Assembly (NCBI RefSeq): GCF_000614065.1
Contig: NZ_BAKG01000013.1
Location: 25,452 to 89,451, forward strand
Reading direction: 5' to 3'
Origin: Prevotella dentasini JCM 15908
GTDB lineage: Bacteria > Bacteroidota > Bacteroidia > Bacteroidales > Bacteroidaceae
DNA length: 64,000 bases
Below, piece after piece: positions 19,081 through 26,580 of this stretch. The position numbers and the translations under genes are program-made. The notes beneath the pieces are model-generated. The model ran no database searches and was not told the DNA's origin. It saw only the letters and a program-made list of their open reading frames with translations. The first letter of the stretch is position 1, and the number at the start of each line of letters is the position of its first letter.

Positions 19081-19709
19081 CATGCAGCCTTGCAAAGTTC
19101 ACCATACTTGGAAAAGAAGCCCTTGATACCTCTTTTACTGGAACATACTGGAACGGTCTCCGATGTCAGGTAATCTATGGATTTTCCTATTTGGCGTGTG
19201 CCAAATCCCAAAGCTTTCATTACTTTCAATAGTTTGCTGTCAATCTCTGCAATCATATAACTGTACTTGTCCTCAACTATCGGCTTTACTGCCAATGCCA
19301 TTAACCGCTTGAATAAAGTCAATGTGGATATTCCTGTTCCCTTTGCAACGGCAAAACGTCCAATATGCCAATAGTTATATTTTGCTTCCTTATGTATAGC
19401 AGATAAAGGGTTTATACCATATACCTTTTCTATTGGAAGAATCTTGTGCTTATCCCAATGAAAGCTCCTGATGCAGCCTATCATATTCCCAAAGGAATCC
19501 CTTGCAATATAGATTTGGGATTTGTTATCATACAGATATTCCTCTTCTTCAAGCACTGATTTGATGTCTTCATTTACTTCTTTCTCTGTAAATGAAGATA
19601 AGTGATGGGAGTAATTTTCCCTGACCACGAAATTGGCGATTTCATTCAGACAGGATTTATCTGCCATGAATATCTCATACTCGTTGAATGACGCGACTTT
19701 CTTTTCCAT
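19080..19709 (-). CDS. GNAT-fold enzyme resembling LuxI/FeeM acyl-transferring synthases
   Basis: 209 aa. The order of conserved pieces follows autoinducer synthases and N-acyl amino acid synthases: QIYIARDSFGNMIGCIRSF (LuxI-like G-C-x-R), then YWHIGRFAVAKGTGIS (the SR(L/F)xV and acyl/CoA-binding region), LMALAVKPIVEDKYSYMIAEID, and a C-terminal LGFGTRQIGKSIDYL. The reaction would join an acyl group to an amine, but donor and acceptor are unknown, and an ordinary acetyltransferase is not excluded. It is transcribed divergently from the LuxR-like regulator, with a pair of operator boxes between them, and sits just upstream of the peptide operon. Codon use is AT-rich like its neighbours. Confidence 0.65.
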   Translation of the reverse strand: MEKKVASFNEYEIFMADKSCLNEIANFVVRENYSHHLSSFTEKEVNEDIKSVLEEEEYLYDNKSQIYIARDSFGNMIGCIRSFHWDKHKILPIEKVYGINPLSAIHKEAKYNYWHIGRFAVAKGTGISTLTLFKRLMALAVKPIVEDKYSYMIAEIDSKLLKVMKALGFGTRQIGKSIDYLTSETVPVCSSKRGIKGFFSKYGELCKAA

Positions 19710-19738
19710 AATAATCCTTTTATATTTATTTTATACGG

Positions 19739-19746
19739 CAAAAATA
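19739..19746 (-). promoter_or_regulatory. GNAT gene -7 element (TATTTTTG)
   Basis: Minus-strand TATTTTTG fits TAnnTTTG. Its centre is exactly 34 bp from the centre of operator box 3, the same spacing as at the peptide operon and the ThiF-like gene. Predicted leader of about 20-25 nt. Confidence 0.6.
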
Positions 19747-19769
19747 GTGGCTCTTCAAATATGGAATAC

Positions 19770-19783
19770 TACACTTTTGGGTA
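19770..19783. promoter_or_regulatory. Operator box 3 (TACACTTTTGGGTA), GNAT promoter, proximal
   Basis: Reverse-complement orientation of the consensus box with one mismatch (GGGTA for GTGTA). Centred at about -41 for the GNAT promoter. The mismatch may lower affinity compared with the peptide operon. Confidence 0.6.
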
Positions 19784-19808
19784 ATTTGCCTTTTTCTGCT
19801 TTACTTTT

Positions 19809-19822
19809 TACACTTTTGTGTA
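19809..19822. promoter_or_regulatory. Operator box 4 (TACACTTTTGTGTA), shared divergent region
   Basis: Perfect box centred 39 bp from box 3, repeating the 39-bp spacing of boxes 1 and 2. It also lies 41 bp upstream of the -7 centre (TATATTTG, 19853-19860) of the LuxR-like gene, so it could allow autoregulation. Confidence 0.65.
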
Positions 19823-19852
19823 GTCTTTTGATGTTATTCCGAAAAAAATAAA

Positions 19853-19860
19853 TATATTTG
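19853..19860 (+). promoter_or_regulatory. LuxR-like gene -7 element (TATATTTG)
   Basis: Plus-strand TATATTTG fits TAnnTTTG, 37 bp before the ATG at 19898. Confidence 0.6.
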
Positions 19861-19897
19861 CCAACAGATTATGTAAAGGACCTAATATATTCATCAT

Positions 19898-20653
19898 ATG
19901 ACAGATGTAAAAGACTTCTTTATCGCATCGAATACTGTACGCAATGCACCGGACTATGACTCAAATGTACTGTCCACATTGATTCATACCGTAGAGGCTT
20001 TTGCGCGTATAACCTATCAGAGCGTTTACTTGATAGACTATTATAAGCAGGAGTTTCTTTATGTATCAGATAATCCTTTGTTCCTTTGTGGGCATACGGC
20101 AAAGGAGGTGAAAGAGTTGGGATATAGTTTTTATTTGGGACACGTGCCGGAGGAAGAACAGAAAATGCTCGTGGAGTTGAACAACAGTGGCTTTAAGTTC
20201 TTTGATACCTTCGATGATGTTGATAAATACCAGTGCTCTATGTCATATCATTTTCATCTGACCAGTGGGGCAAAGAGCAAACTAATCAACCACCAACTTA
20301 CTCCCATTCTATTGACCGATGAGGGCAAAATATGGATTGCAATGTGTGTTGTATCGCTGTCTTCGCATAAAACCGTCGGACATGTAGAGTTCCATAAGAA
20401 TGGATTCTGTAATTATTGGAAATATTATTTCGAAAGCCATCGGTGGAAGGAATGTGAAGGAGTATCGCTCAAAGAAGAAGAAATTGAGGTGCTGCGGTTA
20501 TCAGCAGCAGGACTTACCATGACGGAAATTGCGGATAAGATATGCCGTTCATTGGACACTATTAAATTCTATAAACGCCACGCCTTTGAGAAGTTAGGCG
20601 TGGCGAATATTACAGAAGCTATTTCAAGGGCAACTTTAAACAAATTGTTCTAA
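19898..20653 (+). CDS. PAS-like/LuxR-type HTH transcriptional regulator
   Basis: 251 aa. The C-terminal 65 residues are a LuxR/GerE helix-turn-helix: SLKEEEIEVLRLSAAGLTMTEIADKICRSLDTIKFYKRHAFEKLGV. The N-terminal 180 residues look like a PAS-type sensor (VYLIDYYKQEFLYVSDNPLFLCG), a common arrangement in Bacteroides regulators; it is not recognisably the acyl-homoserine-lactone-binding domain of classical LuxR. It is divergent from the GNAT gene across the pair of operator boxes. I infer that it binds the TACACAAAAGTGTA boxes and activates the peptide operon, the GNAT gene and the ThiF-like gene; the signal it senses is unknown. Confidence 0.85.
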   Translation: MTDVKDFFIASNTVRNAPDYDSNVLSTLIHTVEAFARITYQSVYLIDYYKQEFLYVSDNPLFLCGHTAKEVKELGYSFYLGHVPEEEQKMLVELNNSGFKFFDTFDDVDKYQCSMSYHFHLTSGAKSKLINHQLTPILLTDEGKIWIAMCVVSLSSHKTVGHVEFHKNGFCNYWKYYFESHRWKECEGVSLKEEEIEVLRLSAAGLTMTEIADKICRSLDTIKFYKRHAFEKLGVANITEAISRATLNKLF

Positions 20654-20667
20654 AACGATATTTCACT

Positions 20668-21417
20668 TTACTGCAAAAGTGAGGAGAAATAGAATTTTGG
20701 AAAATAGTTCACAGGTTTTCCTGTTGCAAGATTGTACATTGCCGTTGTACATAATCCCGCTGCGATCCATGATGCTATGGATAGTTGTGGCGGTGGGAGC
20801 ATTTCGCTTTCTTCCCTGTATTGAGTAACTATTTTATCCAACCATTCTTTTGGCTGATTCCAGAAAGCCCCGTGCCCGGTTACATACTCAGCCACCTTTA
20901 GTTCAAATCCCTTAGGCTCGTCTGCCAGTTCTGATATGGTATGTCCCAATGGATCAACAACCGTGACAAAACCCGCCCATCCAAAATTGTATGGATGAAG
21001 TATGGGGATTTTTCTTTCTTTGCAGATTTTGTCAAAAACGAAAGGGGTTTCATCCTTGAAATCCAATGCATTGATAGCAACATTATGCCCACTCAGCATA
21101 TTTTTTATGTTGTCAGGGGTCAGGAACTCCGTATGGTAATCTATCTGTGCATTGGGATTGATACTTAGCAAACGTTCAGCCAAACACTCTGCTTTGTATC
21201 TGCCAATGTCATTCTCCGTATAGTTCTGCCTGTTCAGGTTGCTTTTCTCAACCTTATCACCGTCGACAATTGTAATATGCTCGAAACCAAACCGCAAGGC
21301 ACATTCAGCCACGATACTGCCTATACCTGCACCACCAAGGAATATTCTATAATCCTTGATTAAACTTTGTTCTTTCTCGCTCACGTAGATCCTGTTTCTA
21401 CTGTATCTTTGTTCCAT
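20668..21417 (-). CDS. ThiF/HesA/E1-like adenylating enzyme
   Basis: 249 aa with a Rossmann ATP-binding loop GGAGIGSIVAECALRFGF (about residues 28-45), the DGDKVEKSNLNRQ motif with the adenylation Arg, and INALDFKDETPF. These are hallmarks of the MoeB/ThiF/E1 family, which activates a carboxyl group as an acyl-adenylate. The CxxC zinc pairs of MoeB/ThiF are absent and no obvious catalytic cysteine can be assigned. No ubiquitin-like partner is nearby. It shares the operator box with the peptide operon and GNAT gene, so it may act on the signal or on the peptide, as MccB does in microcin C; this is inference. Confidence 0.75.
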   Translation of the reverse strand: MEQRYSRNRIYVSEKEQSLIKDYRIFLGGAGIGSIVAECALRFGFEHITIVDGDKVEKSNLNRQNYTENDIGRYKAECLAERLLSINPNAQIDYHTEFLTPDNIKNMLSGHNVAINALDFKDETPFVFDKICKERKIPILHPYNFGWAGFVTVVDPLGHTISELADEPKGFELKVAEYVTGHGAFWNQPKEWLDKIVTQYREESEMLPPPQLSIASWIAAGLCTTAMYNLATGKPVNYFPKFYFSSLLQ

Positions 21418-21437
21418 AACTAAATAATTGTTTAGGG

Positions 21438-21445
21438 CAAAAGTA
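21438..21445 (-). promoter_or_regulatory. ThiF-like gene -7 element (TACTTTTG)
   Basis: Minus-strand TACTTTTG fits TAnnTTTG; its centre is exactly 34 bp from the centre of operator box 5. Predicted leader is short, about 13 nt. Confidence 0.6.
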
Positions 21446-21468
21446 AATGCTATAATACATACATACTC

Positions 21469-21482
21469 TACACAAAAGTGTA
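21469..21482. promoter_or_regulatory. Operator box 5 (TACACAAAAGTGTA), ThiF-like gene
   Basis: Perfect copy of the box at about -41. No convincing second box is found 39 bp further upstream, unlike the other two promoters. Confidence 0.7.
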
Positions 21483-21544
21483 AAAAACTCTCATTTCACT
21501 GATTATTTTAGATTTTATAACATATTCAGAGGGTAATATGTTTG

Positions 21545-21835
21545 CTACTCCTGATAATTCTCCTCCAACATCCTCTCCAAGTCCGACTCCTTATAGAGTA
21601 TCTTCCCCGCAAACTGCGTGTAGGGAATAATCCTCCTGTCCCGATAGTCCTGCAAGGTGCGGGGGCTGATATACAGCCGTTCGCACACTTCCTTGCCCGT
21701 GAGGTAATGTTCACCGCCAAAGAGCGGTTTGTGTGTCTGTGCCACTTCCTTTATCCGTTTGCTCACACCGCTGAGTGCAGATAATACCACCTGCATATCG
21801 TCAGCCTCCATGTTCAAGTCCCTTACCTGTTCCAT
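21545..21835 (-). CDS. Excisionase-type HTH DNA-binding protein
   Basis: 96 aa. The C-terminal half YLTGKEVCERLYISPRTLQDYRDRRIIPYTQFAGKILYKESDLERML is the MerR/excisionase-like winged helix found in many Bacteroides mobile elements. It follows a similar gene on the same strand after 26 bp. Likely controls excision or the element's own genes. Confidence 0.8.
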   Translation of the reverse strand: MEQVRDLNMEADDMQVVLSALSGVSKRIKEVAQTHKPLFGGEHYLTGKEVCERLYISPRTLQDYRDRRIIPYTQFAGKILYKESDLERMLEENYQE

Positions 21836-21861
21836 AGTTCTCTTATCTTATTGTTGTTCTT

Positions 21862-22149
21862 TTATTTGTCCGTTTTTGTTTTCTCTGATTTGGTTTCCAA
21901 CAATCGTTCCACGTCCTCACGCTTGTAATAGCACTTGTGTCCAATTTGGACAAAGGGCAGCACACCCGTATCACGGTAGTGCTGCAAGGTACGCTTGCTG
22001 ATGTTGAGCAACCTACATACATCACCATTGTGCAACCAATCCGTGTGCCTGCTCTTTTCTCCGAAAGCCTTGTGGCAGGTCTCTGCAAGAGCGAGTATCT
22101 CGTCCCTCAGTCTTGCCCAATTTGAGTCCGTAATGATAAAATATCCCAT
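21862..22149 (-). CDS. Excisionase-type HTH DNA-binding protein (paralogue of the next gene)
   Basis: 95 aa with DVCRLLNISKRTLQHYRDTGVLPFVQIGHKCYYKREDVERLL, the same winged-helix fold as the gene at 21545-21835. Both are read from the promoter at 22215-22222. Tandem HTH genes of this type are usual beside primase and mob modules of CTnDOT-like elements. Confidence 0.8.
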   Translation of the reverse strand: MGYFIITDSNWARLRDEILALAETCHKAFGEKSRHTDWLHNGDVCRLLNISKRTLQHYRDTGVLPFVQIGHKCYYKREDVERLLETKSEKTKTDK

Positions 22150-22214
22150 AGTTCTATTATTGTTTTGTTTATAAAATCCTTCTTGTCCTGCGCTTCATCG
22201 CATGTTTCTGCCTG

Positions 22215-22222
22215 CAAAAGTA
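22215..22222 (-). promoter_or_regulatory. -7 element for the HTH gene pair (TACTTTTG)
   Basis: Minus-strand TACTTTTG fits TAnnTTTG, 66 bp before the ATG at 22149. Confidence 0.5.
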
Positions 22223-22706
22223 GGATGTGTTTTCCATACCTCAAAGTACGAGGGAACAGCAGGGAAATATCGGGAACTTGAAGGAAAAGGCAATGCATTC
22301 CATTGACTGACGTTTGCACCTTTTAGCCCTGTATTTTTCTTTCACCGCCATTTTAGTGCAAAGACAGAGCGGTGCATATCCAATTCAATTCGGTGTTTGT
22401 TCAAGTTGCAGCTTGCGGCACTTTCAATGTGGCCAAACGCTACCACATCTCTGCATAGATTCTATAGTTTGCAATATCGGTGCAGAATACTGCAAACATG
22501 CGCAAGGGGCACACTATTGTCTTCGCCTTTTCTTGTTGTTTTATCTTCTGTTTTAGCTTAAATCAACCTTTTTCTTTTCCCACCTCAATAAAAAACATGT
22601 GAACTTTATTGCAGACAAGTGCAACATTATGCAAGCACTCCCTGAATGCTTGGAACTTACCCATTCTCTTGATAACTTCGTTCTTGGAAACAAAACAAAG
22701 CATATA
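22223..22706. other. Gene-free divergent region between HTH pair and VirE-like gene
   Basis: No convincing coding sequence. It holds a second exact copy of TTTTTCTTTCACCG (22334-22347) also present at 12035-12048. Nothing else was recognised. Confidence 0.5.
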
Positions 22707-24026
22707 ATGAAGAAGAATGCAGATAAAGGCAAATCGGAAGGCGGTAACAATACGCCCAAACCGAGAAGGACTTCCTCCAAGAACTCAGAGATAGAAGCCT
22801 ATCTCTCCACGCACTATGAGTTCAGATACAACACGGTATTGGGAAGAACCGAATACCGAAGCAAGGCAAACAGTGATTTTACAAAAGTAGGTCGCTATGA
22901 AATCAACACGCTCCGCAGGGAGATAGACAACGACATCGGGATAATAACCTCATCGGATAACCTGTACTCCATCATCGAGAGCAGCTTCTCTCCACGCATC
23001 AACCCCATACAGGAGTATTTCAAGCAACTGCCCTTGATAGATATTGGTTGCAACAATAGTAGAAGCACAGACTGTCGCCGTGATAATGAAAGTAATAATG
23101 ATGCTTCTTCCTTTTCATTGAAAGCTATTCCCTACTTGGCAAGCTGCGTTGTGGTGAGCAACTCCGACAAGTGGCTGCCGTACCTCACCAAGTGGCTCGT
23201 GGCAGTGGTCGCCAACGCAATGGACGACCGTGAATGTCGTAACCACACCTGCCTCGTGCTGACAGGCGAGCAGGGCAAGTTCAAGACAACATTCTTGGAT
23301 TTGCTCTGTCCGCCTGCCCTACACGGTTACAGCTATACGGGCAAGATATATCCGCAGGAGAAGGACACGCTCACCTATATCGGGCAGAACCTCATCGTAA
23401 ACATCGACGACCAGCTCAAAGCCCTCAACAAGCGTGACGAGAACGAACTCAAGAACCTCATCACCTGCCCGATGGTCAAGTACCGCATGCCCTACGACAA
23501 GTATGTGGAGGAACACCCACACTTGGCGAGTTTCGTGGCATCGGTGAACGGCAACGACTTCCTTACAGACCCGACAGGCAGCAGACGGTTTCTGCCCTTT
23601 GAGGTGCTTTCCATTGATATAGAACGTGCAAAGGCTATCTCTATGGATAGTGTCTATGCGGAAGCCAAAGCCTTGTTGAACGCCGGTTTCCGCTATTGGT
23701 TTGACGATGACGAAATAGCGGAGCTTTACAGGGAGAGCGAGGATTTCCAAGTGCAGACCGCAGAAATGGAACTGCTGTTGAGGTGCTTCGAGAAGCCGAC
23801 TGATGATAATCCCCACTGCTCCTATATGACCACAACGGAGATAATTACCTATTTAGGCTACTATACGCATCACCCATTGTCGTTGAAGCACATGGGCGAA
23901 GCCCTTAGAAGGGCTGGCTTTGAGAAAGTGAGCAGAAGGCGAGATGGTGGCAGTCCCATCTATGTATATAAGGTAATAAAGATACTTCCTTGTCCCTTGC
24001 CAAGTTATTGCAGCAGTCAGATGTAG
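22707..24026 (+). CDS. VirE-family P-loop ATPase
   Basis: 439 aa from ATG 22707, chosen because upstream in-frame sequence to 22599 looks non-coding. A basic N-terminus is followed by a region beginning IEAYLSTHYEFRYNTVLGRTEY and the virulence-associated E domain with the P-loop LTGEQGKFKTTFLDLLCP and a Walker B-like LIVNIDDQ. The C-terminus looks like a winged helix (TTEIITYLGYYTHHPLSLKHMGEALRRAGF). In Bacteroides elements these proteins pair with a Toprim primase, as here, and probably help replication of the excised circle. Confidence 0.85.
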   Translation: MKKNADKGKSEGGNNTPKPRRTSSKNSEIEAYLSTHYEFRYNTVLGRTEYRSKANSDFTKVGRYEINTLRREIDNDIGIITSSDNLYSIIESSFSPRINPIQEYFKQLPLIDIGCNNSRSTDCRRDNESNNDASSFSLKAIPYLASCVVVSNSDKWLPYLTKWLVAVVANAMDDRECRNHTCLVLTGEQGKFKTTFLDLLCPPALHGYSYTGKIYPQEKDTLTYIGQNLIVNIDDQLKALNKRDENELKNLITCPMVKYRMPYDKYVEEHPHLASFVASVNGNDFLTDPTGSRRFLPFEVLSIDIERAKAISMDSVYAEAKALLNAGFRYWFDDDEIAELYRESEDFQVQTAEMELLLRCFEKPTDDNPHCSYMTTTEIITYLGYYTHHPLSLKHMGEALRRAGFEKVSRRRDGGSPIYVYKVIKILPCPLPSYCSSQM

Positions 24027-24174
24027 TAGGCGCATGTAGTAGGTTGGTAGTATGATACCGTTCTATAAACAAACATTGATTATCAACAACTTAACTTGAA
24101 ATAGTATGTAGTAAGAAGAAAGATAAAAAAGTTTGGAGGGAAAAACTTCAGAAAAGAGAATTTCTTTCAACTAC

Positions 24175-24260
24175 CATTCAAATATCATTCAAACACACTA
24201 TTGTTATTCAAACACACTATTGTTATTCAAACACATCATTATCATTCAAAAAAAAATATT
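24175..24260 (+). repeat. Iteron-like 19-bp direct repeats upstream of the primase gene
   Basis: Tandem units of 19 bp start at 24186 (CATTCAAACACACTATTGT), 24205 (identical but for the first base) and 24224 (diverged end), with truncated copies of the ATTCAAA core at 24175 and 24243. They end just before the primase ATG at 24283. This looks like an initiator-binding array or origin for the excised form; autoregulation of the primase is an alternative. Confidence 0.6.
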
Positions 24261-24282
24261 CAATCAATTCAAACATATCACA

Positions 24283-25287
24283 ATGAAAGCAGAAGATTTA
24301 TCTCTCATCAAGCGATACTCCATCGTGGAGTATCTTGAAAGGAAAGGCATCAATCCTGTACGTAGGACACCAGCCTATGCCCTGTACCGTTCACCGCTTC
24401 GTGCAGAAACACATCCGAGTTTCAAAGTGGACACAGAGAAGAACCTCTGGATAGACTATGCCGAAGGCAGGGGCGGAAGTATCATAGACCTTTATATGCG
24501 ATTGGAAAACTGCACGTTTTCGGAAACCATTCACCGCTTAGGTCAGACCGCTCCTGATAATACAGCATATAGTTCTCGCAATGACTTTGCACCAAATAAT
24601 TCCCAACCGGCAATGGCTGCAAACGAGGCAAGGAAACTGATAAGCATATCAAACACCCTACCGCCACATTTGCAGGAGTATCTTACAAAGGTACGCTGCA
24701 TTGATTTGGAAAAGGCTATGCCGTTTCTCAAATGTATAAGCTATGAGGTAAGAGGGCAATGCTACCAAGCCATCGGCTTTGCCAATCCATCGGGAGGATA
24801 TGAACTTCGAGATAACAGCTCATTCAAAGGGACAATCGCCCCGAAGGATATTACTCCGATATTTACGGACAAACAGACAGAACACACAACAGACAAGACA
24901 CAGCCTGTCTATTTATTTGAGGGCTTCATGGATTTTCTTTCTTTTCTTTCAATGAAAGAGAAAATTATCAATCACTGCCTTGTGATGAACTCTGTAAGCA
25001 ATATGGCAAGGACAGTCCGCTATCTGAACGACCGACACCTGACCTATATCCGTGCCTTCCTTGATAATGATGAAGCTGGGCGGAGAACCGTGCAAGAATT
25101 TGTAAGGGCAGGTCTCAAGGTGGAGGATATGTCCGTACATTACAAAGGCTTCAAAGACCTCAACGAGTTTCATGTCAGCCGTATGCGTAAGCAGGAGCAG
25201 CAGAAAGTGCAGGAACGGATACGGATGTCGGTTACGGAGCAAAATCAAAACAGAAAATCAAAACAAGTCAAACATAAAATGAGATAG
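24283..25287 (+). CDS. Toprim-domain primase
   Basis: 334 aa from ATG 24283, which follows the repeats; the upstream frame runs through the repeats and is unlikely to be coding. The N-terminus (IVEYLERKGINPVRRTPAYALYRSPLR..HPSFKVD..WIDYAEGRGGSIIDL) is a CHC2-like primase fold with no zinc cysteines. The Toprim part has YLFEGFMDFLS (Glu), NSVSNM and AFLDNDEAGRRT (DxD). It makes primers or restarts replication of the element, acting with the VirE-like ATPase upstream. Confidence 0.87.
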   Translation: MKAEDLSLIKRYSIVEYLERKGINPVRRTPAYALYRSPLRAETHPSFKVDTEKNLWIDYAEGRGGSIIDLYMRLENCTFSETIHRLGQTAPDNTAYSSRNDFAPNNSQPAMAANEARKLISISNTLPPHLQEYLTKVRCIDLEKAMPFLKCISYEVRGQCYQAIGFANPSGGYELRDNSSFKGTIAPKDITPIFTDKQTEHTTDKTQPVYLFEGFMDFLSFLSMKEKIINHCLVMNSVSNMARTVRYLNDRHLTYIRAFLDNDEAGRRTVQEFVRAGLKVEDMSVHYKGFKDLNEFHVSRMRKQEQQKVQERIRMSVTEQNQNRKSKQVKHKMR

Positions 25288-25291
25288 AATA

Positions 25292-25750
25292 ATGGAAAAG
25301 AAAAAAGTCAGTAACGAGGGAATGGAGAATACAATCTATTCCACCAAGCAATATTTAGGACTCAACCAAATTGAAGGTCCGTCTGAACATCTTATTGCCG
25401 AACTTCGGGCAAGGAGATCCAGAGCTTTTCAAGACCCAAACATACAGGACACAGAGAATACCACGCACTCTGAACCTGTACTAAATACTGAGAGTGGAAC
25501 CGTTCAAAGGCGCATCAGTGCCAAGATGAGAAAAGAGACGCTTGAAGCCTACAAGCAAGCCTACCTTATTCCAACAAAACTGAGCAACCGAAAGGCGGTC
25601 TATCTGAGCCGAGAAACTCAGGAGCGTGCCGACTTCATTGTGCGTAGGTTGGGCGACAGGGGCAGCAACCTTTCAAGTTTTGTGGAGAACATCGTGCGCC
25701 TCCATTTGGAGGAGTACGGTGAGGACATAGAGAAATGGAGGAGGTTGTAA
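25292..25750 (+). CDS. DUF3408-type mobile-element protein
   Basis: 152 aa, starting 4 bp after the primase. The C-terminal region (RETQERADFIVRRLGDRGSNLSSFVENIVRLHLEEYGEDIEKWRRL) matches the DUF3408 family seen in CTnDOT-like elements, which looks like a ribbon-helix-helix-like DNA-binding domain with a variable N-terminus. Exact role unknown; position before oriT and mob genes suggests a transfer or partition function. Confidence 0.75.
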   Translation: MEKKKVSNEGMENTIYSTKQYLGLNQIEGPSEHLIAELRARRSRAFQDPNIQDTENTTHSEPVLNTESGTVQRRISAKMRKETLEAYKQAYLIPTKLSNRKAVYLSRETQERADFIVRRLGDRGSNLSSFVENIVRLHLEEYGEDIEKWRRL

Positions 25751-25819
25751 ACCGCAGGAAAAGGGTTAAGGGATGAATTTCAAAAGATTTATTTCCCGCT
25801 CCAATCCTACTGTCGCATT

Positions 25820-25883
25820 AAAATATGATGTTATATTCTCATAAAAGAGACGTCATATTTGGGCAAATATGACATCATATTTT
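25820..25883. repeat. Nested inverted repeats between DUF3408 gene and oriT region
   Basis: Outer arms AAAATATGATGT (25820-25831) and ACATCATATTTT (25872-25883) pair over 12 bp. An inner hairpin GTCATATTT-GGGC-AAATATGAC (25852-25873) overlaps the right arm, so two structures exclude each other. Could be a terminator switch or relaxosome site. Confidence 0.5.
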
Positions 25884-25980
25884 AACTAATCAGACATCTG
25901 AATGATGAGAACACCACGAACGCAGTTAAACACAGAATGCACTGCATTCATTTTCAAGCAGCAAAACGCCTTGTGCGTAA

Positions 25981-26029
25981 ACGTCTTGTTAGCTGACATT
26001 GCAAGACGTCAGTTTGTACCCACAAACTG
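25981..26029. other. Candidate oriT: two adjacent hairpins upstream of mobC
   Basis: ACGTCTTG (25981-25988) pairs with CAAGACGT (26002-26009). It is followed at once by CAGTTTGT-ACCC-ACAAACTG (26010-26029). Adjacent hairpins 125 bp upstream of mobilization genes are the expected form of an origin of transfer. The nick site is not assigned. The rest of 25751-26154 shows no gene. Confidence 0.5.
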
Positions 26030-26154
26030 CTCCCTGCTCCCCTCGTCAGACTATCAGGGAGATTAGACCGTAATCACTCCGTTCTCATCGGTCAGTGTTC
26101 AGGAATTAAGAAGCAATGAATCATCTGCAATGATTAACTTTCAAGGAAACTTAT

Positions 26155-26580
26155 ATGAACAAATACAAAGGAAAAGCTGCCCGATGGCAGCAACAGGATA
26201 AGGAAGAAAAGAAGATAAACAAGACGGAATTCATCAAGGTAAGATGCACCTTAAAAGAGAAGCAGCGAATCAAGTCAAAGGCGGAAATCACAGGTCGGAA
26301 GTTCTCCGATTACTGCCGTGAGATACTCCTTAACGGAGAAGTAACAGCCGTTCCCAATATGACCGACAATGAGAGGGAAGCCATTGCCATACTCCAACGG
26401 ACGAGAAGGTTTTACGGACAGATTTCCAACCTCATCAAGGTCAAGGACGAAAGGTGGGTACTTCTCACAAAGAACCTTTCCCTATGTGCCAAAGAAGCAT
26501 TTAAGCGGTTTTACGACCCGCATTTTCGTGTGGATGAGGAGGTATATAAGGTCTTAAATCTAACAAGAGATGATAGGTAA
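26155..26580 (+). CDS. Mobilization protein MobC-like (relaxosome accessory)
   Basis: 141 aa, basic N-terminus followed by FIKVRCTLKEKQRIKSKAEITGRKFSDYCREILL, a ribbon-helix-helix signature, and a C-terminal NEREAIAILQRTRRFYGQISNLIK typical of the Bacteroidetes mobilization accessory family. It binds oriT and helps the relaxase. It overlaps mobB by 11 bp. Confidence 0.85.
   Translation: MNKYKGKAARWQQQDKEEKKINKTEFIKVRCTLKEKQRIKSKAEITGRKFSDYCREILLNGEVTAVPNMTDNEREAIAILQRTRRFYGQISNLIKVKDERWVLLTKNLSLCAKEAFKRFYDPHFRVDEEVYKVLNLTRDDR

Noticed and set aside
19770..19822. Boxes 3 and 4 as a terminator hairpin
   Set aside because: They lie between divergent promoters, each is itself a short dyad, and spacing to the -7 elements repeats at two other promoters; operator sites fit better.
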